A stretch of DNA of 64,000 bases from NCBI RefSeq assembly GCF_000333955.1, contig NZ_CAPS01000012.1:62001-126000 (forward strand), written 5' to 3'. The DNA comes from Rhodococcus sp. AW25M09. GTDB taxonomy: Bacteria; Actinomycetota; Actinomycetes; Mycobacteriales; Mycobacteriaceae. The translations under genes and the position numbers were made by a program. Shown one piece after another: positions 1 to 8,930 of the stretch; position 1 is the first letter of the stretch; the number at the start of each line of letters is the position of its first letter. The notes under the pieces are model-generated. The model saw only the letters and a list, made by a program, of their open reading frames with translations, was not told where the DNA came from and ran no database searches.

Positions 1-1
1 C

Positions 2-1807
2 GTCGATCGCAACGACTCGAAACCGGCAATCGACTTCCTCCGCAGCATCGACGTCCCCGATGGGGCGACGGTTCTCGTCGGCGGCACTCCTGCCATCGAA
101 CAAGACTCGATCAGTGCGCTCATAGACAAACTTCCGCTGATGGCCATCCTGGTGGTGTTCATCGTGACGCTGCTGATGTTCCTGACGTTCGGATCACTGG
201 TGTTGCCGATCAAGGCGGTGCTCATGACCGTCCTCGGCCTCGGTGCCACCATGGGCATATTGACGTGGATATTCATCGACGGCAACGGTGCGGGGCTGAT
301 GAACTTCACCCCGGGGCCGATCATGGCCCCGGTGCTGGTGCTGATCATCTCGATCGTGTTCGGTCTGTCCACCGACTACGAGGTCTTCCTGCTTTCACGC
401 ATGGTCGAGGCTCGCGAAAAGGGTGCCAGCACGAGCGAAGCCATCCGGATCGGCACCTCACACACCGGCCGCATCATCACCGCGGCCGCATTGATTCTCA
501 TCGTCGTCACCGGGGCCTTCGCGTTCTCCGATCTGGTGATGATGAAGTACATCGCCTACGGCATGATCGCGGCCCTCATCATCGACGCCACCCTCATCCG
601 GATGTTCCTCGTGCCCGCCACGATGAAACTGCTCGGCGACGACTGCTGGTGGGCCCCGCAGTGGATGAAGCGCATTCAGCGCAAGCTGGGACTCGGCGAA
701 ACAATTCTCGAGGACGAGCTTCTCCCCATCGCCGACGTGCCCGAGCTTGCCCTCGCCGGGGGCGCACCGTCCACTACGGTTGCACCTCCGATGCGACCTG
801 CACCACGCCGCAGCGAACCACTCACCGAGCCCATTCCTGTTGTTGCACCTCACGGTTCGGGCCCCATCAGGGCGACACACTTCGCAAAGGAAGAGTCTCG
901 CCGTAGCGTGACAGGTCGGCCGGCAACACCGCCCGAGCACGAGCCTCAGGCCGCCCCCCAGGTTCAGCAAGCTCCCCGGCCCGCCCCCAGCCAGCCGACA
1001 CCTCCGCGTCCCACCGTCGAACCTGAACCGACCCAGGCCGCCGAAGTCGTTCGACCTGAGCCCACGGTAGATCCGGTCGCCGCTCCCCCACCGGCTCAGC
1101 CCCCGCGGGCACCGAGTGCTCCGCGCACACCGGCCACACCGCCCAGTCGAATCCGCGCTGGTCGCACACCTCGCGCCGACGAGCCTGACGGACGATCCAT
1201 CGAGAGCTGGCTCGCCGACCTGCGAGCACCCAGCGCATCGCCGCCGTCGAGTCGCTCGAATACGTCGAGTCACTCGAATACGACGAGCAATGGCACGAAT
1301 TACAACGGTTCCAACCACAACGGTTCCACTACCAACGGCACGAACCACAACGGTCACGTCGAAAACGGTTCGACGCAGAACGGTCACGTTGAAAACGGTT
1401 CGGCGCAGAACGGTTCGGCGCAGAACGGTTCGGTGCAGAACGGTCACGTCGAGAACGGTTCCGGAGAGAGAAGCTCCACCCGGAACGGCCACGGCAGCAA
1501 TGGATCCGAGCATCGCGGAAGCAACGGCTACAGCAGCAACGGGTCCGAACACAACGGAACCAACGGCCACGGCAGCAACGGATCCGAACACAACGGAACC
1601 AACGGAACCGCACGCAACGGCACCGACCACACTGGCTCCGAGCGCAACGGAACCAACGGGTCCGCGACGAGCGAGTCCCCCAGAACCTCGGGCCGGCGGG
1701 CAGCACCATCCCCCGAGAGCGGCGACAGTGGCCGTCATCGCGGCGGGGAGAACGGGCAGGTAGTCAGCGTCAGCGAGTTGCTCGCCCGCGAACGCAACCG
1801 TTCGTGA
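2..1807 (+). CDS. MMPL family transporter, 3' part, with long Asn-Gly-rich tail
   Basis: This is the C-terminal part of an RND-superfamily MMPL transporter; the frame is open to the left edge, so the start lies outside the window. The visible part carries the second transmembrane block, with the proton-relay motif STDYEVFLLSRM and the GTSHTGRIITAAA segment. The next gene repeats this block with only scattered differences, so the two are tandem paralogues. After the last helix there is an unusual tail of about 350 residues: first Pro/Ala/Glu-rich, then Asn-Gly-Ser/Thr/His repeats, ending with VSVSELLARERNRS. A cytoplasmic C-terminal tail is known for mycobacterial MmpL3, so an MmpL3-like role in mycolate-lipid export is possible but not shown. 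MMPL membership is certain from motifs; substrate is unknown. Confidence 0.9.
   Translation, partial: VDRNDSKPAIDFLRSIDVPDGATVLVGGTPAIEQDSISALIDKLPLMAILVVFIVTLLMFLTFGSLVLPIKAVLMTVLGLGATMGILTWIFIDGNGAGLMNFTPGPIMAPVLVLIISIVFGLSTDYEVFLLSRMVEAREKGASTSEAIRIGTSHTGRIITAAALILIVVTGAFAFSDLVMMKYIAYGMIAALIIDATLIRMFLVPATMKLLGDDCWWAPQWMKRIQRKLGLGETILEDELLPIADVPELALAGGAPSTTVAPPMRPAPRRSEPLTEPIPVVAPHGSGPIRATHFAKEESRRSVTGRPATPPEHEPQAAPQVQQAPRPAPSQPTPPRPTVEPEPTQAAEVVRPEPTVDPVAAPPPAQPPRAPSAPRTPATPPSRIRAGRTPRADEPDGRSIESWLADLRAPSASPPSSRSNTSSHSNTTSNGTNYNGSNHNGSTTNGTNHNGHVENGSTQNGHVENGSAQNGSAQNGSVQNGHVENGSGERSSTRNGHGSNGSEHRGSNGYSSNGSEHNGTNGHGSNGSEHNGTNGTARNGTDHTGSERNGTNGSATSESPRTSGRRAAPSPESGDSGRHRGGENGQVVSVSELLARERNRS
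1290..1665 (+). repeat. In-frame degenerate repeats coding Asn-Gly-rich tail
   Basis: Short degenerate repeats of 9 to 21 bp built around AACGG (Asn-Gly) plus a Ser, Thr or His codon run through the end of the first MMPL gene. Blocks such as CAGAACGGTTCGGCG and AACGGTCACGTCGA recur with few changes. Unit lengths are multiples of three, so copy-number change would keep the frame. The tail is predicted to be disordered. Confidence 0.8.
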
Positions 1808-1825
1808 AAGCGGCCCATCCGAATC

Positions 1826-1986
1826 GGTCGTTTCGCAAGCTACACTGCTGGACTCGATAGGTCGTTTCGCAAGCTACACTGCTGGACTCGATAGGTCGTT
1901 TCGCAAGCTACACTGCTGGACTCGATAGGTCGTTTCGCAGGCTACACTCCCGGCCTCGATAGGTCGTTTCGCAGGCTACACTCCCG
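1826..1986. repeat. Five-copy 34-bp tandem repeat between MMPL genes
   Basis: Units start at 1826, 1860, 1894, 1928 and 1962, exactly 34 bp apart, each opening with GGTCGTTTCGCA(A/G)GCTACAC. Copies 1 to 3 are identical; copies 4 and 5 share A-to-G and CTGCT-to-CCCGG changes, and the last is truncated. There are no unique spacers, so this is not CRISPR. A single related copy, same orientation, lies at 42968-42988. The array ends about 65 bp before the next MMPL start and may affect its expression. Confidence 0.9.
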
Positions 1987-2052
1987 CTTCAGGGATCGGG
2001 GTTCACTCACGAGACGGAGTCGTCGCGTGTACCGAGGGGGAGTTCTACACAC

Positions 2053-4206
2053 GTGTTCGTTCGATGGGGAAACTTCGTCCACCGTCTCCGGTACACCGTT
2101 CTCGGGGTCATGGTGGCCGGATTGGCGGTCCTGGCCGCCTACGGCTGGGATCTCCCGAACCATCTGAGTCAGAGCGGCTTCGACGATCCGACGTCGCAGT
2201 CGGCCATGGCCAGCGACCTCGCCAACGAGACGTTCGGCCGTGACACCGAGGGCGACGTCATCGTCCTCTACACCGCCCCCGAGGGCTCGACCATCGACGA
2301 TCCGGCATTCGACGCAGCGATCACCCAGAACCTGGATTCGTTGGTAGCCGACCACCCGGACCGCATCGCGAAGATCAACGGTAGCTATTTCGGGACAGCC
2401 CAGGCTCCCGTACTGGCGGCCCTCGGCACCGCCGACAAGCGGCACGCCATCGCTAGCATCGCGATCGTCGGTGCCAACGACACCGAACTGACCGAGAACT
2501 TCCTGGCCGTCGAGAATGCCTTCTACATCGACGGTGTCGACGTAGAAGTCGCCGGTCAACAGGCGGTGGCCGCCGCCCTGCAGTCGACGATGACCGACGA
2601 CATCCATCGCATGGAGATCCTCGCCATTCCGGCCGTCGCGGTGCTGCTGTTCTTCGTTTTCGGCGGCGTCGTTGCCGCCGCACTGCCACTCGTCGTCGGT
2701 GCTCTGACCGTGGTCGGAGCCAACGGCATCGTCAAGCTGTTCACCCACGTCACCGACGTGAACACCTTCGTCGCACCAGTGGTGTCGCTCGTCGGACTCG
2801 GCTTGGCAATCGACTACGGCCTGTTCATCGTCTCGCGATTCCGAGAAGAGCTGGGCGACGGCCGGTCGACGGCCGATGCGGTCCGGCGATCGGTGATGAC
2901 GGCCGGGCGCACCGTGGCGTTCTCGGCGACGATGATCGTCGCATGCCTCGGTGGCCTGTTGCTGTTCCCGCACGGGTTCCTGCGGTCGGTGGCCCTGGGC
3001 TCGATTGCGACGGTGGCTCTCGCGGCGCTGACCGCAATCACCGTCCTGCCGGCCCTGCTGTCGATTCTGGGCCCTCGCGTCGATGCCCTCGGGCTTGCGT
3101 TCATGCGCAAGACCAAGTCCTCGGAGGAAATCGAGAACGGCGGGTGGGGCACGCTCACTCATTGGGTGATGCGCAATCCCATCAAGGTAGTCGTCACCGT
3201 AGTGCTCGGCCTGCTGATTCTGACGCTGCCGATCGGCAACCTCTCGTTCGGCGGGATCAACGAGACGTATCTGCCGCCGGACAATCCCACCCGGGTGGCG
3301 CAGGAACAGTTCGACGAGTTGTTCCCCGGTCAACGCACCGAGCCGATCAAGTTGGTCATCGAGAATGCGCAGGGTCGCACCCTCGGCGACATCACGAACC
3401 AGGCCAACAAGGCACCCGGGTTGGTCGAGCAATTCACCCCGGTCGGGGCCAGCAAGGACGGCATCATCGTCTTCAAGGCGGGGTTGATCGACCGAAACGA
3501 CAGTGCACCCACCATCGAGTTTCTGCGTGGCATCGACACGCCCGAAGGGACATCGATGGAAGTGACCGGAACGCCTGCCATCGAACGAGATTCGATCGAC
3601 GCGCTGGTAGACCGGCTGCCACTGATGGCAGTGCTGGTCGTCCTCATCGTGACCGTACTGATGTTCCTGACCTTCGGATCGCTGGTACTGCCGATCAAGG
3701 CGGTGCTGATGACCACGCTCGGACTCGGGGCCACGATGGGCATTTTGACGTGGATCTTCATCGACGGCCACGGAGCGGGGTGGATGAACTTCACTCCGGG
3801 TCCGATCATGGCAATGATTCTGCTCCTGATCGCCGCAATCGTCTTCGGCCTGTCCACCGACTACGAGGTCTTCCTGCTCTCACGCATGGTCGAGGCTCGC
3901 GAAAATGGCTCCAGCACAAGTGAAGCCATTCACATCGGCACCTCCCATACCGGACGCATCATCACCGCAGCGGCCTTGATCCTCATCGTCGTCACCGGGG
4001 CCTTCGCGTTCTCGGATCTGGTGATGATGAAATACATCGCCTACGGCATGATCGCCGCTCTGATCATCGACGCAACGGTCATTCGCATGTTTCTCGTGCC
4101 AGCCACGATGAAGCTGCTCGGCGACGCCAGCTGGTGGGCACCGGCCGGCATGAAGCGAATGCAGAAGAAACTCGGACTGGGCGAAACGACTCCCGCGGAC
4201 AGCTGA
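2053..4206 (+). CDS. MMPL family RND transporter
   Basis: A complete 717-residue MMPL transporter of the inner membrane, expected to export lipid or another hydrophobic compound using proton motive force. It has an N-terminal helix, a periplasmic domain, a first helix block with GLGLAIDYGLFIV (about residues 251-263), a second periplasmic domain, and a second helix block with STDYEVFLLSRM. These paired Asp-Tyr motifs are the proton-relay residues of the family. The GTG start at 2053 follows a purine-rich AGGGGGAG about 10 nt upstream. Unlike its upstream paralogue it stops just after the last helix, with no long tail. The substrate cannot be read from sequence. Confidence 0.93.
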   Translation: MFVRWGNFVHRLRYTVLGVMVAGLAVLAAYGWDLPNHLSQSGFDDPTSQSAMASDLANETFGRDTEGDVIVLYTAPEGSTIDDPAFDAAITQNLDSLVADHPDRIAKINGSYFGTAQAPVLAALGTADKRHAIASIAIVGANDTELTENFLAVENAFYIDGVDVEVAGQQAVAAALQSTMTDDIHRMEILAIPAVAVLLFFVFGGVVAAALPLVVGALTVVGANGIVKLFTHVTDVNTFVAPVVSLVGLGLAIDYGLFIVSRFREELGDGRSTADAVRRSVMTAGRTVAFSATMIVACLGGLLLFPHGFLRSVALGSIATVALAALTAITVLPALLSILGPRVDALGLAFMRKTKSSEEIENGGWGTLTHWVMRNPIKVVVTVVLGLLILTLPIGNLSFGGINETYLPPDNPTRVAQEQFDELFPGQRTEPIKLVIENAQGRTLGDITNQANKAPGLVEQFTPVGASKDGIIVFKAGLIDRNDSAPTIEFLRGIDTPEGTSMEVTGTPAIERDSIDALVDRLPLMAVLVVLIVTVLMFLTFGSLVLPIKAVLMTTLGLGATMGILTWIFIDGHGAGWMNFTPGPIMAMILLLIAAIVFGLSTDYEVFLLSRMVEARENGSSTSEAIHIGTSHTGRIITAAALILIVVTGAFAFSDLVMMKYIAYGMIAALIIDATVIRMFLVPATMKLLGDASWWAPAGMKRMQKKLGLGETTPADS

Positions 4207-4241
4207 CGCGCCGCCCCCCACGTCCCGCCCACGTCCCGAAA

Positions 4242-4311
4242 CGCGTGAATGGACCGTTGCACCGCCCTGGGCTTGAAACTGCCCAGACGTATGCAATGGT
4301 CCATTGACGCG
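4242..4311. terminator. Long imperfect hairpin between convergent genes
   Basis: Arms 4242-4261 (CGCGTGAATGGACCGTTGCA) and 4292-4311 match as inverted repeats at 18 of 20 positions, with a second perfect inner stem CTGGGC/GCCCAG (4267-4272 and 4281-4286). It fills the space between the convergent MMPL and DUF2339 genes, so a bidirectional terminator role is likely. There is no T-run. Its size and complexity suggest a dispersed intergenic element rather than a minimal terminator. Confidence 0.7.
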
Positions 4312-4318
4312 GAGGGGG

Positions 4319-6247
4319 TCAGGGGGTGGCCGCACTCTCTCGATCCGCGAACACCTTGGCGTATCGGGTACCGGCGATCAACAGCAACACTCCCACCGCA
4401 ATGAACGCGATGACGCGGAACAGGCCGTCGAGAGCGACGAGGTCGAACAAGAACAGTTTCGCGATGGCCGCTGCCGTCAGGGACAGACCGGCCAGCAGCG
4501 CCACATGGGCCTGAGTGACGCTGCGCAGCCCGAAGGCCAGTAGCGCGAAGGCCGCGATCATCCACTCGATGGTCGCTGCGGTGTGGCCTGCCGTGAATCC
4601 TGTTGTTTCGCCGCCGATTCCGATGCCGAGGGTCACCGTCGCCGCCGTCAGCCCGTAGAGCGCGAGTACACCGGAGACGATGGCCAGGGTTTGCAATCCG
4701 TCGTCGACCGGCTTCAGTTCGGCCAGTACGTAGGCGAACACGAAAGCCGTTGCTGCAAGCAGAATTCCACCGATTACAATGCCGGCGCTACCGACGGCGT
4801 GATCGGAGTCCAACAGGGCACGCGGCGGGCAGACCGAGACGAACATCAGTGCAGCGATCACGCCGAATCCGCTGCCGATCGAGAAGGCAAGTGCCGATCG
4901 GGTGCTGTGCGCCACCGCGATCAGCGCCAGCGCGACGGCGAACAGCACGACCGGACGAATCTCGAGGGTCGTCGACTCGACTGCGGCCTGCAACGTGGCC
5001 AGGGCACCGATCACCGCAACGGTGACGCGAGCATGTCCGGGCAACCAGCTCACCAGCATGACGATCGCCAGGGCACCTGCAGCAAGGACCAGCTGAACGG
5101 TGACGGTGGCCGCCCTGTCGAAGACGTTCACGCAGAGCAGAGTCGGCAGTGCCGCAAGGGCGATCATCACGGTAGCTACAAGATCGGAGACGTTGCGGCG
5201 CAGCAACTCCAGCGACGAGCCGATGCCCAGGACTGCCACCAGCACGATGGCAACCAACAGCCAGTAGTCGCCGGTCGATCCGCTCAGGTCGGCGCTGGCG
5301 ACCGCAGTCAACACTGCACCGACGAGGGGAACGGTCCGAACAACCTGCAGTAGTTGCCAATTTCGGCCGATCTGGGCGGGGAAGCCGGCGACATAGGTAG
5401 CGATGAAGAACGCGATCAAGGTCAAGGTGAGCCCGTCGGTCAGCACCGGACCACACACCGCGACGCCGGCCAGGATCAATACCGCCATCGGCTGCGACTT
5501 CCACTGCACCGCGAGTGCCGTTCCAGCAGCAGCGATTCCGAAAGCGGCGACAAGACCGATGACGGGATCGAGCCAGCCGTACAGCACGGACGTCGCCAGG
5601 ACGTCGAGGTACAGTCCGGAAATGCCGGTGGCAGCGAGGGCGATTCCGCCGACGCGTCCGCCGGAGCGACCGAACACGCGCACGCCTGCACCGATCAGCG
5701 CCAGCGAGAACACTGCACCCGCCGCGACGCGCAGCGGCGGGCCGAACCAACCGGCCTGCGCGGCGAGAACCAACAGCATCACGACGCCGACGAGAGTGAC
5801 GCCTGCGCCGGCGACGGCGAGCAGACGGCTGATGACCCCGTCCCGCTGCCACCAGGGCTCTCGGGCCGGAGCAGGCGGACGCGGCGATACCACCGGTCCC
5901 CGCGGCGGTGCGACCTGGCCAGGTGCAGGTGCAGGTGCCATCGGCTGACCAACCGGCCGACCGTGGTGCTGCGGCTGAGGCTGCGGCGACACGAACGGCG
6001 GCGCATAGGACGGCGCAGCAACCCCAGGCACAGCAACCCCGGGAGCAGGAGCGTCAGGAGCAGGAGCAGGAGCAGGAGCGGCAGGAGCAGGAGCCCGAGT
6101 GGGGGCAACGCTCGCGGCACCGAGTTGCGACTGCAAGGTCTGCAGATCGACTGCCACCTGACGCATGTGGTCACCCAAGGAATCGAAGCGACTGGACAGG
6201 CGCGCGACGAGTTGCGGATCCAGCGCGGAGTTCTGGGAAGAAGTCAT
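4319..6247 (-). CDS. DUF2339 multi-spanning membrane protein
   Basis: A 642-residue predicted integral membrane protein of the DUF2339 family, function unknown. The N-terminus (about 40 residues) looks coiled-coil-like, followed by an Ala-Pro-rich linker (roughly residues 50-135) coded by a simple GGAGCAGGAGCA-type repeat at about 6045-6110 when read on the plus strand. Next comes the family hallmark WWQRDGVISRLLAVAGAGV, then about 15 or more hydrophobic helices to the C-terminus. It is convergent with the MMPL gene and probably transcribed alone. Family assignment is firm; no role is proposed. Confidence 0.85.
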   Translation of the reverse strand: MTSSQNSALDPQLVARLSSRFDSLGDHMRQVAVDLQTLQSQLGAASVAPTRAPAPAAPAPAPAPDAPAPGVAVPGVAAPSYAPPFVSPQPQPQHHGRPVGQPMAPAPAPGQVAPPRGPVVSPRPPAPAREPWWQRDGVISRLLAVAGAGVTLVGVVMLLVLAAQAGWFGPPLRVAAGAVFSLALIGAGVRVFGRSGGRVGGIALAATGISGLYLDVLATSVLYGWLDPVIGLVAAFGIAAAGTALAVQWKSQPMAVLILAGVAVCGPVLTDGLTLTLIAFFIATYVAGFPAQIGRNWQLLQVVRTVPLVGAVLTAVASADLSGSTGDYWLLVAIVLVAVLGIGSSLELLRRNVSDLVATVMIALAALPTLLCVNVFDRAATVTVQLVLAAGALAIVMLVSWLPGHARVTVAVIGALATLQAAVESTTLEIRPVVLFAVALALIAVAHSTRSALAFSIGSGFGVIAALMFVSVCPPRALLDSDHAVGSAGIVIGGILLAATAFVFAYVLAELKPVDDGLQTLAIVSGVLALYGLTAATVTLGIGIGGETTGFTAGHTAATIEWMIAAFALLAFGLRSVTQAHVALLAGLSLTAAAIAKLFLFDLVALDGLFRVIAFIAVGVLLLIAGTRYAKVFADRESAATP

Positions 6248-6333
6248 GGCAAGGATTCTGCGAGCATTGCCATCGAAAAGCGTGAGTAGTGCTACTCGGT
6301 TCCCTCGAGTAATCGACCGGGTACGGCGAACCG

Positions 6334-6984
6334 CTAGCCGAACATCCTGCGGATCGAGCTACCGAACGGATGCTTCGCGGTCACCGAGCCCAAACGGACC
6401 TTGCCCGAGACGACGAGATGGAGCGGACCGTACGGCGGCCCGGTGCGGACCTTGTTGGTGACGCTGCCCGCGATCGTATCGACGGCGTTGACATCGACGG
6501 TCGCCTCGGTCGGCACGATCAGTGTCACGGTGCTGCAGTAGTCGTCGACGCGTATGTCGACCACTTGCGTGGTCATGACCGCCTGCGTGAAATCGAGTGT
6601 CACCGAGGACATGCGGGTGGAGAGACGAAGTCTCGGCGGAACATTCCACGGCCCCTTACGGGTGATCGTGGACATGGTGCCGCGCAGGGTGTCCGATGCG
6701 CCACCGCTGTGGCCCCGATGCTCGTGCACCACGGAGCGGGGCGCGGTGTGCGAGGTCGGCCCGGCAAGGGGCTGTGCCGACGGTCGATGCTCCTCGGCGA
6801 TCTGCATCCCGGGCAGGTCGACCAGTACCGAGTTCAGCTCACCGCGGGTTTTCGATGCCAGAGCGGTGTCCATCCGCTCGGTGAACTCGCCGAGCGAGAG
6901 CATGCCCTGCCCCACGGCGCGTTGTAGCAGTTCTCCGACGTGTTCGCGTTCGGCATCGGACACTCGCAGATCCCTTGCCTCCAT
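6334..6984 (-). CDS. DUF1707 / LiaF-like C-terminal domain protein
   Basis: A 216-residue protein. The N-terminal 60 residues match the DUF1707 pattern (RVSDAEREHVGELLQRAVG followed by LSLGEFTERMDTA), common in actinobacterial envelope-associated proteins. The C-terminal half is beta-rich with repeated VTLDF/VTLIVP-like strands as in the cell-wall-active-antibiotic response (LiaF/DUF2154) fold. There is no clear transmembrane segment. An envelope-stress link is inferred from family only. It lies 38 nt upstream of, but on the same strand as, no overlapping partner; pimC ends 38 nt before it in the transcription order of neighbouring minus-strand genes. Confidence 0.75.
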   Translation of the reverse strand: MEARDLRVSDAEREHVGELLQRAVGQGMLSLGEFTERMDTALASKTRGELNSVLVDLPGMQIAEEHRPSAQPLAGPTSHTAPRSVVHEHRGHSGGASDTLRGTMSTITRKGPWNVPPRLRLSTRMSSVTLDFTQAVMTTQVVDIRVDDYCSTVTLIVPTEATVDVNAVDTIAGSVTNKVRTGPPYGPLHLVVSGKVRLGSVTAKHPFGSSIRRMFG

Positions 6985-7022
6985 GAAGTCAAGGTAGCAA
7001 AAGTCCCAGGCTAGTGATGGTC

Positions 7023-8135
7023 TCAGGCCGCGCGATCACCCAGAACCGAGAGCATTCCGGCCACCGACGCGGGCCAACCGAACTGTTCGGCGCGCAACCG
7101 GGCGGCGATCCGGCGGCCGTCGACCGGTAATTCGAGTACTCGCGCTATCTCCGAGGCGAACCCGTCGGCGGTGTTCTTCGAAGATCCCCCGCAGTGCGGG
7201 GTGACGATCTGCGCCAGCGCCGAGGTCTCGGACACGACGACGGGTGTGCCCACCGCCAGTGATTCGAGCGCGGCGAGCCCGAAGGTCTCGTGGGGTCCGG
7301 GGGCGAGAGCGATGTCGGCCGAGGCCAGCAGCTGCGCGACCGTCGACCGGCCGGCGACGAAGCCGAGGAAATGGACCGGCAGGCCGCGGGCGCGTCGTTC
7401 GAGACCCGCCCGGCGGGGACCGTCGCCCGCGATGATCAATCGCGCCCGAACCCCGGAATCACGCAGGGCAGCAAGCGAATCGATACTTCTCTCGACGTGC
7501 TTTTCCACCGACAGTCGGCCGCAGTGCACCAACAGCCGATCGACGCTGCCCAGCCGTACCGAGTGATCGCCGATGTGCCGACACCGCGGATGGAACAGGT
7601 CGAGATCCACACCGAGAGGCACTCGGTGCACGTTGCGGACACCGATGCGCTCGAACTCCTGCTGAGCGAACTCCGTGGTGCACACGACGGCGTCGTACTG
7701 CTCGGCAGTGCGACGGTTGGCCAGATCCGCGATGGGGCGGGCGCAGCGCATGGGCATCGTCTGCGCGAGCAGACGATCGAGCCGTTCATGGGAGATCATC
7801 ACGCTGCGCACGTCCCGACGCGCCGCCCATCGGCCCATGCCGCGCAGGGTGAGTCGATCCGATACTTCGATCACGTCCGGTGCCAGTCCGGACGCCACCG
7901 AGGACACCCGGCGCGGGTCGGCCACCCGGTAACCGCCGGTGCCCGGAATCTGCGGTGCGGGTACCTCGATCCGCACCACTCCCGACGGCAGCAGTTCCTC
8001 CCGCCACTGCACTCCCGGCACGATCAGCGTCACCTCGTGACCACCCGCCACGTAGCCCGATCCGAGCTGGTCGACGGCCGTCCGCAAGCCACCGGACCGT
8101 GGTCCGTAGAAGTTGGCGAGTTGGACGATGCGCAC
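7023..8135 (-). CDS. pimC: GDP-mannose-dependent phosphatidylinositol dimannoside mannosyltransferase (PimC-like)
   Basis: A 370-residue GT4-family, GT-B-fold glycosyltransferase. It closely resembles PimC of M. tuberculosis CDC1551, which adds the third mannose to phosphatidylinositol dimannoside using GDP-mannose at the cytoplasmic face. The N-terminus ANFYGPRSGGLRTAVDQLG is the acceptor/GDP loop region; VISHERLDRLLAQ-like and VPLGVDLDLFHP segments follow. The donor site has PHETFGLAALESLA with the E-x7-E motif. It starts at GTG 8135. Related GT4 mannosyltransferases such as MgtA are the main alternative, but the N-terminal match favours PimC. No lipoglycan gene is adjacent. Confidence 0.8.
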   Translation of the reverse strand: MRIVQLANFYGPRSGGLRTAVDQLGSGYVAGGHEVTLIVPGVQWREELLPSGVVRIEVPAPQIPGTGGYRVADPRRVSSVASGLAPDVIEVSDRLTLRGMGRWAARRDVRSVMISHERLDRLLAQTMPMRCARPIADLANRRTAEQYDAVVCTTEFAQQEFERIGVRNVHRVPLGVDLDLFHPRCRHIGDHSVRLGSVDRLLVHCGRLSVEKHVERSIDSLAALRDSGVRARLIIAGDGPRRAGLERRARGLPVHFLGFVAGRSTVAQLLASADIALAPGPHETFGLAALESLAVGTPVVVSETSALAQIVTPHCGGSSKNTADGFASEIARVLELPVDGRRIAARLRAEQFGWPASVAGMLSVLGDRAA

Positions 8136-8245
8136 TCACTCAGTCTTCTCGGTCGAGAATCCATCGGACGGCGCGACGATGGACAGTGGCCGAACCCTCG
8201 CGGAATTCCTGTGTGGGGATCGCTACCAGCGGGTAGGTGGAACCT

Positions 8246-8635
8246 ATGCGAGTGACACTGCAATCCACCGGTAACGCCGCGGCCCCCGATGTCTGGGAGC
8301 GCTACATGGAACCCACGGCGTGGAAGACCTGGGCTCCTCAGATCATGGGCGTCGAGTACCCCGGTAAACGGCTCGCCGCAGATACCACCGGTCGAGTGCT
8401 GGGACCGCTGGGCGTGCCCATCGATTTTCGGGTGAGTTCGGTCGACGAACAATCGTGGACCTGGGCGTGGTCCGCGTGGTTCCAGAACCAGGCGATCGGG
8501 ATCGATCTGGCACACGGGGTCGTCTCACGGCCGAGCGGAACCAGGGCCTGGCTCACTGTCGACGGACCGTTGCCGCTGGTTCTGCCCTACCTACCGGTCG
8601 CCAAGTTCGCGTTGGGCAAGCTCTGCGCGCGCTAG
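8246..8635 (+). CDS. SRPBCC family (START-like) protein
   Basis: A 129-residue protein of the SRPBCC/polyketide-cyclase-like ligand-binding fold. The pattern of an N-terminal strand (VTLQSTGNAAAPDVWERYM), a Trp-rich middle and a C-terminal helix is typical. These proteins bind hydrophobic ligands, but the ligand is not inferable. I chose ATG 8246 because AGGTGG sits 5 nt upstream; a GTG nine bases earlier is in frame. It is divergent from pimC. Confidence 0.7.
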   Translation: MRVTLQSTGNAAAPDVWERYMEPTAWKTWAPQIMGVEYPGKRLAADTTGRVLGPLGVPIDFRVSSVDEQSWTWAWSAWFQNQAIGIDLAHGVVSRPSGTRAWLTVDGPLPLVLPYLPVAKFALGKLCAR

Positions 8636-8656
8636 CGCCGACGGACCCGGGTCGAG

Positions 8657-8893
8657 CTATTCGGACCGGGTGACGGTCTTCTCCTCGGACTGGTCGGCGA
8701 CGTCGGTCGGCTCGGGAGTCGGCAGCGACGGCGCGTCGCCGGAACCGTCGAGATGCCCGTCGAACTCGTCGACCGCCTCGGTTCGTTCGTCGCCGGTCTG
8801 GTCGTGATCGGCGTCGACACCTTTGGAGTGCTGAGCCGGGTCGACTGTGGTGTCCACTGCATTGTCGTCAACTGTGTTCTCGCTGTCGGTCAT
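8657..8893 (-). CDS. Small acidic disordered protein
   Basis: A possible 78-residue protein, very rich in Asp, Glu, Thr and Ser, with no hydrophobic segment and no recognised domain. Low complexity predicts disorder. The start ATG at 8893 has no strong ribosome-binding site. It lies between the SRPBCC gene and the NarL-type regulator, 37 nt downstream of the latter, so it could be the last gene of the two-component operon. Real-gene status is plausible but not proven. Confidence 0.5.
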   Translation of the reverse strand: MTDSENTVDDNAVDTTVDPAQHSKGVDADHDQTGDERTEAVDEFDGHLDGSGDAPSLPTPEPTDVADQSEEKTVTRSE

Positions 8894-8930
8894 GGGATGC
8901 AGAGTGCCCCGCGGCCACCGTCACAAACCC

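Noticed and set aside
1826-1986. CRISPR array
   Set aside because: The units abut without unique spacers, no cas gene is present, and the unit diverges as in ordinary tandem repeats.
1942-3771. A 609-codon minus-strand frame across the second MMPL gene
   Set aside because: Antisense shadow of a well-supported transporter; composition is His/Asp/Arg-rich without motifs.
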